Below, one piece after another: positions 23,761-36,576 of a stretch of 64,000 nt of DNA. The stretch comes from Echinococcus granulosus (lineage: Eukaryota; Platyhelminthes; Cestoda; Cyclophyllidea; Taeniidae): the NCBI RefSeq assembly GCF_000524195.1, contig NW_020170459.1, forward strand, positions 194,643 to 258,642, in the 5' to 3' direction. Positions within the stretch are counted from its first letter, which is position 1, and every line of letters begins with the position of its first letter. The translations under genes and the position numbers were made by a program. The notes under the pieces are model-generated. The model searched no databases. It had not been told where the DNA came from and saw only the letters and a program-made list of their open reading frames with translations.

Positions 23761-26700
23761 TCTCATTATCATTCGCACACACCGTTTTCCAGGTTGCGTG
23801 TGCACCTCTAATGAAGTCCCTGTAGATCCTATGTACTTACCAACATTCACCATTTTCCTCATCCATCGATCATCTGGTAGGTGGATGATGCACACTTTGC
23901 GCAAGGTCTTGCAGGATAAGACCCTCCTGCAATTGGATGCCTTAACAGCAGGAAGGCTAATATTTAAATAGTTTGATTGGTTTTACGTCGATTAATCACT
24001 AACCTAGTACTTGGTAAGACTTTTAGGAATTATACATAATTTCAGAATGCAAAATATTCACTGTTCTTTCGCCTTAAATGAGGCATTTTGGCATAAACTG
24101 TCATAAAAGAACTTATTGGGGCAAATGCGCTGTGATAAGGGGTTGAAGCTTTAAGCTGCACCTATAATTCAGCTTCATTTCACTTTGCAATTGTAAAGGC
24201 TGGTCAATCATTATAAGTCTGTGATTAGTGCTAGGTCATGCCTTCAACTGCTGGTTAAATTTGACCTCCAACTTTCATCACCACAAAACAACCCCAATAG
24301 GAAGTAACAAGGGTTTATTTATCCCATCCTATATTCCCTTTTTCCTAAAAGCATCGATATGTTGGCCATCTCAGAAAAAATCTGTCCTCTCAAGAATCTT
24401 TTTTTGTTTGGTGGGGTGAAATTTGACCCTGCACCACTGAACTATAGCTTCACCTAGCCACTTCAGGCAGGGCATGGCTTCGATGGAGCGTTTCTAGAAC
24501 TGCAGGCCAGGTTCATAAAGTAATAAACCGTAATTAAAATATACCTAAGTACATCTACCTTCTGCGTGAGAAAAATAACGCAAGCGTATGATTTAAATTT
24601 CCTATCCTCGTCGATGAATAGGCATTTTAATGACCTTAGGCAAAGAAGTGTTACATCCGTGTGTGTACTCTTTCGCTTGTGCACTAAATGAAGCCTAAGT
24701 ATATCCTCGCAAAATGCGTGAGAAAATCAAACTAAATGACTAGTGTAATAAGAATAACAAATATTTTTTATGTATCTTTGTATTTATCACCTCCTGTCCC
24801 TAACAGCCAATCAGGAGGCGAGGTGTATTGATCGCAAGCCAAAGGTGAACCCTCATTGGGTGACAAGCAGGCACAAACTTACGTGCACGCACGGAACCAT
24901 TCAGGGAAGGGCATCTGGTAAAAGACAAGGCACCGATGGTGCAGCCCGATTCAAAAATTACTTGGTCGAATTTGTGCCCTGACCTTGGAGCCCAAAGTGC
25001 CTTGAGCGGGGTCGAAAATGGAAAACAGATCCAAATGTCATGGGATATGTTGGTTTCTTAGGCTCGTAAAGGCGAATGCCACAGTTAGAAAAACAACGAA
25101 ACTACAATTTTAGATAATTTTAATTGGTGCTGCGTCTTAAACCATTTTTATCCAACTACTCCCACTGCATATATTACATAGGTGAATATGGTGTTACAAA
25201 GCAATCAAGCTTTGACAGTCCAGCTTTCTAAATTGTATTGGCGTATTTATAATCTTTTTAGAAATCACCAACTTACTGTATGATAAACGGCATTTCTTCG
25301 GTAACTAAAAATTAAAATGGAGAAATAGATGCACCTTCACACAGTCTTCCTATTGGCCATAGCTCAGCCAATCAGGTGCACAGTTGACTCAGTGTTTCGT
25401 ACTGCAGCTTTGAGTTTTTTATTCCGGCTTTTCTTCCACATTTTGCAAATGCATTATTTATAGCGATTCAGCGCTATCTACTTACATATGGCTGCTTCCT
25501 TGTGCCAACTTTCGCAGCTTTCAAAACATTCACACTGCTCTAATTGCTTCCGGTGCTTATGCCTCTGGAATAGAAAAAGAGATAGTAACCTCCACACAGG
25601 GTATTTAAAATGCTAATCTTGTGCCTACACCTAACAGGCTAACTTAGAGAAGAGATTTAAATCATCTTAAAAATCTCTAATAGACCAAAAATAGTTAATC
25701 CAGTGTAACAGATAATGCAATGTGAAGCATGTGCTTTCTGGCATACCTAACCACTATGATGGATGTAGGGTAACATTGCCCTATCATAGCGAAAAAAATT
25801 TATCCCATCACTGTCATAGGGGCTTCGATACCTAGCACACATTGATAGCAAAAAGGCGCGTGTAATAGTCGCATAGGGAGGAAGTAGCAAGGTGCAGTCG
25901 TGGTCGGTCAGTTGCGCTCTGCCCACCGTGAAGCACGAAGGCAATTTCCACTTCTCGCCCATCTGGCATTGGCTGCAGAAATCCTCTTGTGCCTCCGTAA
26001 AGTAGTATCTTAAGGTTCAGTTAAGGAGGCCGGATCAGAACGCCGTGGTCTGATTGGTGGAAAATCGAGCCACAGGTGTGAGCAGCCCTTATGAGTCAGC
26101 CATGCGTCTCCGAATTCTGGGTGGTCGCGTGAGCGGCATCTTGAGAATCGACATGCCTCAGCCCTCATTACTTGTCTTTTGTCCAATAATTTGACTTTTG
26201 CGAATTCGAGGGGATGCAAAAAAGGGATCGTAGAATGATTAGTTTTACATTCCATTTAACCCACCAATCGGAAAGATTGAGAAAAAATTGTTGACCTTCA
26301 ATTCGGGCTTCACTTCTCGGAAAAAAAAATGATATTTTAATTACATAGTTAAGGTTTTTCAAATTTGTTTTCTCCCAACACTAATCCTTAATAACAAATG
26401 CACATGAAATGTAAACGACTTTAACCACTTCTAAGCAGTAAGCTAATTTCCTTTTACAACAAGGTATTGGTTGTGTAGAATTGGAAGAAAACGGGGTGAA
26501 GGGGATTATAGTACCAATGATAGCGCGACTTTATGAGGATTTGTTTAGTGGAAGTAAGAAAGAAGGATCTTCATTCACTCCTCAGTAGTAATGGTGTCAT
26601 CATTTTTGAATTACCAATGGCAGCTTCGATGTGCGTAGGGCAGTCTTGTGGGTACTGGAACTTTTGTGTACCTGGGTAACCACGAGTTAACTCCCTTATT

Positions 26701-27844
26701 CGACACTTTATTAATAGGCCAGTAAAACCCTAAACATCTATTCTAAAGTTCACCAGGAATTTATAAACATTTTTTAACTAATGAGTTTGACTCCCATCTT
26801 CACCCTTCCTCTCTCTCCTGGTTGAACGGAATTCGGGTAATGGCGTTACCAAAACGACAATAGGAAGCATGCATTGTTGAAAAAGAAGAATGTCATATCT
26901 TGTCAAGTTAACCACAACAATACAAAGATTTCCACTAAAATTGAAGATTTTACAATCCAAAATTTCTTATGGGATTCACATATGCGATGCTGCAGTTTCG
27001 TAGTGGTAGTATTTCCAACTACTTAAAATGATTTGTCAAATCAGATAAAAAAAATGACTAGAAAGTGTCGTTTTTAACTGCCTCCTTAATGACGGGCTAA
27101 CAGCCAATCACACACCAGTCTCGGTAGGGTATCGATTTTGACGATCACTATTGTGAAGGGAGCTCGCAGCCCATCAGTTGGCATCTGCCAATGGCTATGC
27201 AGTAACTTTAGTGTCTCGCGACTTCCTGATGACGAAAGGAGGCCTGACACTGAGGCAATGTATTGCCGACATGCAGAAGGGCTTGGGCGGGGGGTGGACT
27301 GCCAGCATGGCCCTGGTGCCATGCCGTCTAGCGGAAGTACACGGGTGGAGCCTTAAGTGTCCTTGAGATAAAAACAAAGAGTTAAAAATTAATCAGAGTA
27401 TTGCATAGTTTCGGATGGCTTCCTCCTGTAAATACTGTTTTTAAAACCCTCACCAGACTTGGGTAAGCCAAAGAAAGCAGGCAACTCTTTCCTTCATATC
27501 AATGTGTGTGACTTCGGTCAATTTTTTAAGAATATATCACTTAATGCTCATGGATTCACTTTTTAATGTTGATAGTAAGGAATGCATGTTGTTTCTTTTA
27601 GGAGTAATTTTGGAGTTCATTAACTTCAGAAAAATTGGGCTGTAGCTGTATGTGTGGGGTCCAGCTTATATTTACTTCGAAGATTGTAGTAGCCATCGGA
27701 ATCAAACAAAGCATACATTTTGATTAATTTCAGTGTGTTTCTGCCCTGGAAAATCAGAAAATATGGTGATTGCACTACAGAATTGGGTCATAGGCTACTG
27801 AGAACCTATGTAGATGGCAAAGCTGTCCTATTTTAGTACGTTGG
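23761..27844. other. Intergenic, CCAAT boxes but no gene recognised
   Basis: No supported gene. Further NF-Y-type boxes are scattered here: CAGCCAATCAGG near 24807 and 25365, CTATTGGCC near 25348, TGATTGGTGG near 26052, CACCAATCGG near 26263 and CAGCCAATCAC near 27107. GC-richer islands at about 24800-25010 and 27085-27365 each have 60-78 codon frames on both strands without a recognisable domain or clear splice signals. Confidence 0.35.
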
Positions 27845-27987
27845 AGGTATAACTCTCGGTTTAGGTAAGGAGGCTCCCTGCATGCTCCTTGATTGTACCT
27901 CCGCCAGATGGGCTGTCGTCACCAAGTCCTACTGTAAGCCGAAAATACATCTTCTGCCTGTGTATTGTGTCAGTGCTGGGGCACTAC
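27845..27987 (+). mobile_element. Solo LTR of the TRIM-like family, diverged
   Basis: Shows TATAACTCTCGGTTTAGGTAAGG, TGATTGTACCTCCGCCAGATGG, CCTACTGTAAGCCGAAAATACATCTTCTGCC and a terminal GGGGCACTACA in LTR order, with a deletion in the CTTCTTTCGTCTTCAG segment. No interior sequence follows. Confidence 0.6.
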
Positions 27988-28314
27988 AATTCTATTGGCA
28001 GAGATAAAATTACGAAATACACTTTAAAGTGACGAAATAAAGGGATTGCAGAGCATTGAATTTAAACGGGTTCAGCGCTTCGCCATTCCACCTCTGGCTT
28101 CACACCCTCCATAAAGAGCAGACCGGCTACAGGGGACATCCTTTTTTGGACAAGTATTATACAAGGGTGAATGGAATCAAGACCGATTTCTCCTCGTGTG
28201 CCAATGATGTCTACTTAGTCAGGAGGTCCGCATACACAAACCGCTTCTAAACCAAGGGAGTGCATTCAAATATTTGTGCATTAAAAAATGTCTAACTGCA
28301 TATAATTTGATCAA

Positions 28315-28950
28315 CCTGCCAGCACTTGATCATTCCCCACCAGTGCCTTTTTAACGTACGTGGAAGAAATGCGCATCGAATTTGTAGCTCTCATAGGTCA
28401 CTAGCATCCGTTAATGCGGTAGCTTTTAAGTGGCGTCTACATGTCCAGCCTCCGCTTCCATCTGTCCGCCCTTCCCACTTGATGTAAGTGTAAATCAACG
28501 ATGCTATCACTTACTCGGTTAAACGTGACTGACGGTTCTTACTGCCACCCTGACCTTTAATTGCCACAATCAATGGCCCACCTAATTCTACGTCATTGTC
28601 ACGAGAGGAAATTTTATGGTGATACACCTCCTTTGGAGCTCTTCTTCTCCAAATACTCCCCACGAAGGTATGCGAAATGATGCTGCAGCTTAGCGGCCTA
28701 TACAAACTCGATTCGTGAGGTGGAAAACCATCTCGAAGCACATCCGTTGAGTTTAACCGAAATCTGGTGAAACGAGGCCTCCGAGCCTCAGGAAAGCAGC
28801 AGAGGTCATAAGAAGTGGTAGCATATCAGTGGACTGGCGCATGTCCGTGCCTTCCAATGGATGAAGACACATGAAGAGGTGAGCTTCACGAGTCTCCACA
28901 GGTTACAGTTATCCTTTGTAGTAAGAGGCACCCAAAATTTCACTGTTTTT
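28315..28950 (+). repeat. Dispersed ~640-bp repeat, copy 1
   Basis: Matches 34580-35260 almost end to end, starting at CCTGCCAGCA and including TTCGTGAGGTGGAAAACCAT (near 28711), GAGGCCTCCGAG, AAGAAGTGGTAGC and ATCAGTGGACTGGCGCATG (near 28828). The two copies differ by substitutions and small indels and share no preserved open frame, so it is a non-coding or decayed element. No terminal repeats are visible; family unknown. Confidence 0.75.
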
Positions 28951-29839
28951 ATCATTTTTTCGACAGTTTGTGTTAGAGATAACTTCTTTGCGGGTATAAT
29001 GCAATTTTGGAAATTCTCTGCCTAACGCAAATCCCACCTCGTAACCTTTTCATGTGTTGCTTTAAAAAATGTCGACTTCAAAATACGACCGTCTGGGAAT
29101 TTGAATGCCAGCTAGGCAAATAATTACCAAAAAAAAACAATTTGGTGAATTTTATCATATTGACAGGTTATTCTAAAAGGTTTTAACTAAATATTTATTA
29201 TTTCTTCATAAATCCATGACCTTTTGTTCAGGCGGTGCAAACATCAGACCAAGTAAATAAAACTGTGATTGCGAAAAATAGCCTACAAAGTAGCCAACGT
29301 TGCCCCCTACGTTATTCTCCCATTTTATATTCCCCTTTCTCCCATTTCTGACGACAGCCGTCCGAAAATAAAAGTGCGCATTCTCCCCTCCGCCGCTTGC
29401 GGTTGATTGGTATTTTGCCGCTTTGAACAGGAAGACAATAGAAATTACCCTTCAACAGAGTTGAAGTTAAGCTCAGTTCCAGCGAGGAAACCATCATTTA
29501 TATTAGTCGGCGAATGTGAATTGTCCGACAGCCAGTTGTCGATTGGACCGTAAAAGACATTATCACCACCTTGATACCGAAGTCGTCCTTATCACATCAT
29601 TGCTAAAGCCGGGACTATGGACTATTTATTGTTGGATCCGTGTTAGCTAGAATCGAATTTGCATCAAATGTTCTGCTAACGACGGACTAGCATTGCGAGA
29701 GCAAAATCTACTAGTCAATCAAATCGCTGAATCAAAGCTTACTTCAAAAACGCACACTCCACTTTCAGCCTAAGATCACTACATGACGCATTTACCACCA
29801 ATGACAAAATTTATTTGAGTTTATTCCCCGGTTCATTTG
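28951..29839. other. Intergenic, nothing recognised
   Basis: AT-rich sequence between two repeats, with no gene or repeat identified. The 61-codon minus-strand frame at 29312-29497 has no recognisable domain. Confidence 0.45.
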
Positions 29840-30825
29840 ACTAGCTGAGGGGGGAATGACATGGTCCGGAAGCCATGCCACCTATCTGAAGTGTGAACGC
29901 GGTTCCTTAGGTGCCCGCAAAATCAAAAAGCAGAGGTAAACAGACAATTAACGTACTGCATAGCCCCCATTTCCTTTTTGGCGCAGTGCCCGAAGCTGCC
30001 CTTGGTCAGCCCTCCCGCTTCGGCCATCACATCGACCACTTACCAACCAACCGCACCAATCATCAAAGTTGCGTGTAAATAAGATGATTTCTGACTGCAA
30101 TGCAGCTGACCTCTCCTGCCAATTTACTGAATCTGGGTTTTTGTCCCGTATGGGAGCTGTATCGGGGGGAGGGGGGATGAAGGAATGTGCAAGTCATCAC
30201 GTATATCCATCGTTAGTCGTACGAATATTGGTCTAACAGCAGAGTCATTTATTAAAAAATGGAGCTTAATGTGGTTTCGTGGTGACAAGGTTCCTTGTTT
30301 ATTCCTTCTTGCCACTTTGTTTGCACTTTGGTTCTGCCCAGCCATTTCTACCCAAGTTCCACCCACTTAAAAGAGAGGTGGAGGCGACATCGTGTGTTCA
30401 CTTCATTGACATCTTCATAGGGGCACCGTAAACTGCTTCGTAGCTAACCTTTTTGGATGGTTCACAGCTAGTGTCGCTTCAGTTGTTAATAGTATTCCTG
30501 CAGAACACGGGGTGGGGGCTGCCTCCGATGGCAGACGTCATTTTTAGCCCTTCTGTTAGGGATCGCTACGTATTCCGCAGCCTATACCTTTCTTCCGTCA
30601 CATTAAGGTCCAGCATTCAGTAACAGATATCATGATAGTTGTTCTCTATGATCGGGTTTACTTAGCGCTGCCACCAATGTCACACATGAGTCTTCCAAAT
30701 GAACGGAGGGGCTACTGGCATAGTTTAGAGGCCACGCCATTCAGCTGAAGCACAAAAGCCTATGCTTCGGCACCTGGAATCCAACAAGAAGAGTTAGGAA
30801 AGAGCCAAAGTAGTACATCATTTTT
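29840..30825 (-). mobile_element. TRIM-like LTR element, full length, minus strand
   Basis: Reads on the minus strand. Its 5' LTR is about 30679-30825 (shortened), preceded on the plus strand by CGCTGCCACCAA at 30666-30677, the reverse complement of the family's primer-binding-like motif. Its 3' LTR is about 29840-29945. The interior has the most conserved block seen between copies: near 30457-30494 GGATGGTTCACAGCTAGTG continues into TCGCTTCAGTTGTTAATAG and matches the reverse complement of the 36.6-kb copy at about 36 of 38 positions. The block CATTGACATCTTC near 30405 also matches. The interior carries no long frame with a recognisable domain. Confidence 0.68.
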
Positions 30826-31824
30826 GTAACTGTTATGTTTCATTCATAGGTCAAAACCATTCCATCAAAATTTTTAGTTAAGATTTAGAGCCTCCCCAGC
30901 GTTTGCACTTTAGTAAATGTTTCAAAGTCTTCATTGGTTTTTATGATTTGTCAATTTTACAAGCAAAGTAGGGAAATACATGCCAAAACTAGTTATATAA
31001 ATTCTAAAAATAAACGAAGAAGAAATGATGGCTGTGGGTCCTGAATAATAAAATTATTACACAGGCAATGTGAGCAATAAATTATCCGTGTCCCAGCAGC
31101 TAAGAGGCACGGAAGGGAATAACAGGAATGCATCAGTAATCGTCCGTAGCAGTAAATCAGTTTCCAACAGCCTATAAGCTTTCTAATTTAAAGTACGAAG
31201 ATATTTGATTTAAACTAAGAAAAAGACAGCTTGTTTCCTCCAAAGCCTAAATCTGATGTGTACAGCTTAGGCATTCTTGGGAGCTGCGTACCCCAGTCTC
31301 TCGCCAATTCTATGTTATTTGCTACAGCAAGTACCGAAGTTCAAACTCACTCATTTGAGGAGGGACATTTAATTAGTTTCCAAGCCATTTTGAATAATCC
31401 ACGCTTATTGCCTGCAGTAGCTTACACTTCCTCGTGTAGTTGATTTCCTCACGCCAGTTTGGTTGGGGCGACATATGTCTTACCTCTACATTCTGTAGCT
31501 GCTTTAAGAGAAGACGATGTCTTTGGTCCTCATTCATTTACTATTATCGCTCACCCAAAGGACTGGCTTTAAGCTCTATGCTCACTTGTTTGTTTTGCTG
31601 CATTTTGCAATGTTGAGAGACGTGGTGCATTTAACATCGCAGTTGTTGCCACGGTGGGGGACGGAGATACTTTTTTGCCTTGCCACAAACTTTGAACAAC
31701 TAATTAAACTCACCTTCGTTCTCCTAAAAAACGAACTTAATTTCATTTCGTGGTAGTTCGCAGTAATTGGAATGGGAATAGGTTAGTCAATGTTCTCCTG
31801 AAATGGTGATTAATTGCCAGGCAT
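30826..31824. other. Intergenic, nothing recognised
   Basis: Sequence between a minus-strand and a plus-strand TRIM-like copy. Frames of 70-79 codons at 31231-31443 and 31517-31756 have no recognisable domain or splice context. Confidence 0.45.
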
Positions 31825-32710
31825 TTGCAACTCCTTAATTGTTTTTCAGCTTTATAATTGGGTTACTTGGGTACTGACCAGCACAGTTTTGAAATCCCGC
31901 CCAGCGGCATTTGCCTCCGGGCCAGACCAGTAGCCCCTAAGCCCTCCTCTACGTCGTCAGGGCATTTTCTGTCCTAGTATTATAATTTCCCCTGACTTCA
32001 GGGAAGACTCGGGGAGCTGCATTGGTGGCAGTGGATAGAGAACTCTATCTTAAAAGACGACTATTCCGATTTCCACTGCTGGATGCTAAGTTTTTAGCGT
32101 GACGGGAGAAGCGCGCATTATAGCGGTTGAGATAATATGTGTCAGAACCTTACACAAGGCTTAAAATCATATCAACCTTCGGCGACTCCCCCAATTCCCC
32201 ATTCTGTAGGGCATCTGTTAATAACTAAAGCTACATTAGCTGTTACTAGGAATCATATAGAAAGTCAATTAAGTAAGAAGTCGATACCTCCTTCACCTCT
32301 CATCTAGGTGGATGGAACCCACCAAACTGTTTTAAACCCTATTTTTTACGAAATGACTCTACTTCTAAACCAGCGTTCTTACGCATAGCGATACAAGATG
32401 ATCAGCACATTCTTCCCTTTCCCCAATACGGTTCCCAATCAAAATAAAACTCCAGATCCAGTGGAATTGCCAAGGGTTCCAAATTTAATGGCTGGCGTGG
32501 TTGGCTTGTGGGTATTATTTTTATAGCACTGACTGCGTTGTGGTGGTTGACGTAAGAGGTTGACCAAGGGGGGCGTCGGGGCTGACGCTTGAAAGGAGAA
32601 GGGGAGGGTGCTGTGATGTGTTGGCTGATTGTTTAATTCTTCGTTTTGGTTTCTCGATCTTTGCGACCTGGCCTGTGGGCCATGTCTGTAGGCCCTGCTT
32701 ACCCCACAGC
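31825..32710 (+). mobile_element. TRIM-like LTR element, 3' LTR truncated
   Basis: The 5' LTR is about 31825-32021, ending GGGGAGCTGCA, and is followed at once by TTGGTGGCAGTGG, the primer-binding-like motif. The interior contains the diverged conserved block TTAATAACTAAAGCTACATTAG near 32219 and the block CCCAATACGGTTCCC...CCAGATCCAGTGGAA near 32421-32463, shared with 37253-37300. A purine tract GAAAGGAGAAGGGGAGGG at about 32591-32608 precedes the 3' LTR, which starts TGCTGTGATGTG at 32609 and becomes unalignable after about 32710. Confidence 0.65.
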
Positions 32711-34579
32711 CCCACCTGTGGAGGATGATACATACCCTAACCCATGTAGTTTTCCATCTTCAAGGAAGTTTCGCAGCCCTACGCATTGTTCCAAAATAAA
32801 GGCCGATCGGAATTTTAATCACTATTTGAGCCGTTTGTTTGGACTGATGAAAAATGAAGCAGTCTAAAATCAATAAAAAAGAGGGGAGGGGAGTTTTTAC
32901 GATGTAACACTGGATAGTCGATAATTAAATAATCATTAGACGCTAAATGCGTATCGATTTTTAATCACCCAGATAATTTTAGCTACTTTAAAGCCCCCCT
33001 TAAGTGTTGGTTTGCTTTTGATATCGTCTATATCTCTTGTCAGGTAATTTATTTGTTTTAATCCCTACCCTAAATTTAGGTGATGTCTACTTGGCGTTCC
33101 ACCTGTCTCGTCTCGACCAAAATCATGTTTATTTTCCACTGCTGTTTTGTTAAAAAAAGACGTTACAACAACCTATCTTTAGACACTTTCATCTATTCTG
33201 AACAGGTAATAAACACTTAACCTAAAGGGGCCTTTGAAAGCACCAGAAAAGAAGGTCAAACTGCGACCCATGTCAGTGGGCAGATGCTGTTTAATGAGCT
33301 AAAAAAAAAGACCTTACCTGTTCCAGCAGAGCCAAATCATCCCCAAAATACCAATATTTTTAGCTGTTTTTCTGCAGAGAGTAACGATAAATAAGAAGCG
33401 CCATAACTTTTGACAAATGAGCAGTGTTGTGCCACCCAACAAGTGGATTGATCTGCTTGAACTAGGCAAGCAATTTGTAATCTCCTGTTTGAATAATTAA
33501 TCGAGCTACATTAATCGTGGTCTTATTAGTCTAGCTAAACGGAGTTTTGCTGTGGCTTGGGGAAAAAATGAAATCAAGCTCTAAAAAGTTCTTTCCTCAT
33601 GAAGTGTTTTGTAACCAACCCGGGCACATTTGCATCTTGGCGTCAGTGGACGAGGCGGAGCGCATCCCGATGTAAATCAGATGTGCTAAAGAGAAAAATA
33701 TGCATTTGGAAGAAGAACTAGTTGGTTCATTGTGTGCTGACTACCTCTTTGGGAAGGAGAAAAAATGGGTTTATAATTCCGCAGCAAATCCTGGTATTTC
33801 AGTGCTCTTTAACCTCGTCATCTGCATTCAAATGCATCCTCTAAATGCTCCACCTCTAGAATTTTCCAGTTTTTTAGATTCATGCGATTATTTGACGCTA
33901 AAACCAAACCAGGTACCATTCTCTCTCACCTTTGTCTCACAACAAAGTGTCCACTCCAGTTAGCATGTGATAATCTAGCACAAAAGGCAGGAAAGGGTAG
34001 TAATTGCCACTTTGAGGCATGTCGAGAGGGAAAGTATGAGGCAGGCTCTCTATCTTCCAACTCGGTTTGCTGTATGTGGTCTTCTCGTGGGTGAGAATTT
34101 TGTCGTATGAGGTCTTATATCGCGATATTTTACAAGAATCCGCTTATACCTTTCTTCCCACTCTCTGCTTGACTAGTCCTGCCTGCCATCGATGCCCCTT
34201 TGTAAAGAAACTATTAATACATTTCTTCGAAGTGTATCGAACAGATGGACAGGTAGGTAGTGGCAGCCACGGGTGTAGCTTGGCTTTTAGTGAGGGGACA
34301 ATACCTTGTGAACAGCAATGCGGTGCTATGCAGTGTAGCTCACTACGTCGCACACACGCACATGGCAGGCCTAGTCTAGTGGCAATGATGTAGGGTGTGC
34401 CTTAAAAGTGTGAAATTGATAGTGAATGGAATGTCTGGGGATGACCAGTAATGTGGTATGGCATGTTCGTCCAATTAACGGAATTCCAAATGCCTACCAA
34501 AGCCATTTTTCATCACAGCTTTGTCAGAAAGTTAGTAGGTCGGTGGGTCGGCAGGTCGACTAATCAATCTGTCAGCAAG
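32711..34579. other. Intergenic, nothing recognised
   Basis: No supported gene. Overlapping plus-strand frames of 70-108 codons at 33700-34393 carry no recognisable domain. Tandem-like GGTCGG/GGTCGA motifs occur at 34537-34558. Confidence 0.4.
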
Positions 34580-35260
34580 CCTGCCAGCAAACAATTCTTC
34601 CCCATCGTCACACTTTTATAACCTACGTCGACGAATTAAACACCAAATTGGTAGTTCTCATAGCTCACCAACATCTCTTAAAGCAACAGCATTTGAATGA
34701 TGCCGACTTGCCCAGCCTCCACGTCTCATCTGCTCTCCATTCACGCCAGATTTAGGTGAAGACCCATTGGTTGCATCCCTCACTAGGATGAACATGATTG
34801 ACAGTCCTTCTCGACACCTTAATCCTATATTGCCATTATTACCGGGGCAACTAAGTCTCCTTCGCTGTCAAGAGTGAGGAGATTTTGTGAGGGAAATTCA
34901 TCTGTTTTGGAGTGACTGGTCATCTCCCTTTCAGGGCGATACCTTCTGCTACCGCGTAGAGCACCTTCTCCAACTACTTAACAAGAAGGCATGTACAACG
35001 ATGCTGCAGCTTAGCGACCTATATAAAATCGATTCGTGAGGTGGAAAACCATCTGGAAGCACCTTGTTGGGTTTGGCCAACAGCTGATGAAATGAGGCCT
35101 CCGAGATGCAGGAAAGTGGTAGAGGTCACAAGAAGTGGTAGCGTATCAGTGGACTGGCGCATGCCCGTGCTTCTCAATGCATTAATATAAATAATCGCAT
35201 GCAATTTACAGGAACTCCTCGTTACAAGAGGTGTCCGAAACTGAGTGAACTTTTTTGGGC
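34580..35260 (+). repeat. Dispersed ~650-bp repeat, copy 2
   Basis: Second copy of the 28315-28950 repeat, same orientation. Landmarks in order: CCTGCCAGCA, GTTCTCATAGCTCACCAACATC, ATGCTGCAGCTTAGCGACCTAT, TTCGTGAGGTGGAAAACCAT, AAGAAGTGGTAGCGTATCAG, and a weaker tail TTACAAGAGGTGTCC. Slightly longer than copy 1 owing to small insertions. Confidence 0.75.
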
Positions 35261-36576
35261 TTCTAACAGCTTTTATGTATCCTAATCACTTTCTCCAGGC
35301 GAAGATGGATCTAAGTGATACACTTATCTCTCTTTTAGGGACAACCTTTTCGTTAGGCATTTCTTTGATCGTTTTGAACCAATCCTTGTGATTTAAATGT
35401 GGGCGCACTTGCTTACAATTTGATCACATTAAAGCCTTGCTTTTGAATCTGCGTAATTCCGGCGCCAATCCTGAACACATTCCTTAAAATTTTGCGCTCA
35501 GATTGTGGCAAACTGTGCAATGGATGCCGTAAACTGGAGAAAATACCCTTTTAAAACCCGTTTAAAACACATTTTTACTAATTTATTTGATTTGCAGCTA
35601 TCAGTGTCCAGATAACTGCTACTATTGCTCAAAATAAACCGTTGGGCACCTTATTTGTAAACGCCTTTACCAATTCAGTGTTTCGAAACAAATTGATACA
35701 TTTAATTGAACAACCAATCACTCACCTTACTAACTGTCGGAGTTTGACTTGCCCCCATTATTTCATAGTCCCCATCACGCAAACTCCATCAAAGCGTCTG
35801 CTGGTACCGCCGAATGCGAGGGCAACGTAATGCGACAACGTCGTTAACATAATGGCCCCGTAACTCCCTGGGGAATGCCTGTCCACTTATCCAAAGCCAC
35901 TTATGGTTTCTGCGAGGGCCGTCCTTAACTGAGGCCAAGCAGCAGATTGCTATAAAATGGACAATTTCAAGTCTGTCAGAAATTTCCACCTTTAAATCAT
36001 TCGAATTTTGCTTTAAGATCAAAAGCCTCTTCATTGTCTATGTGTAAAGCTTCCAACACAAGTTGCAGTCAGTACGCCTCTTAAAATCTGCTATTCATTT
36101 AAAATGGGAGTACCAACCTTGGCGTTTACCATTATAAATTATAAGTGAACGGTAAGTACGTCAATATTTAGATTTATGGACAGCATGTGGTTTAGAATTT
36201 GATTCTAGTCGAAATATAGGTTACAGCGTAATTTGACCAGAAATTACTAAAAATATATTGTGAGTGCCTTATTGTGTCCGGACTGACTCTCTTAGAATGA
36301 ACTTCCTGACTATGTGGCTATTTTACTCCTTCCTGTCACAGTATTTTACTGAATTTACCAACAGAAGAAGCAGTGTAATTCAACTGCAACTTTGATTTCT
36401 CCATAAACGGTAAATATGAATGGACAAACAGGTGATAGCGGTCTTGACAACCACGATGTGCAACGAGGCAGGTAGATATGAATAGACTTTTCGCATTTAA
36501 AGCTGGTAAATAAATCTTATCTTGTTCTCCAAGAAGGGTGGTGGCAGTGTGTACAATAAGTAATCCGTGTTTCGAA
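35261..36576. other. Intergenic, nothing recognised
   Basis: No gene identified. A minus-strand ATG near 35759 followed by ten codons (MGASQTPTVSK) and a consensus donor GTGAGTG could be a first exon of a myristoylated protein, but no matching downstream exon was found. Confidence 0.35.

Noticed and set aside
35727..35760. Minus-strand MGASQTPTVSK plus GTGAGTG, resembling a myristoylated first exon
   Set aside because: No partner exon or conserved domain found on the minus strand downstream.
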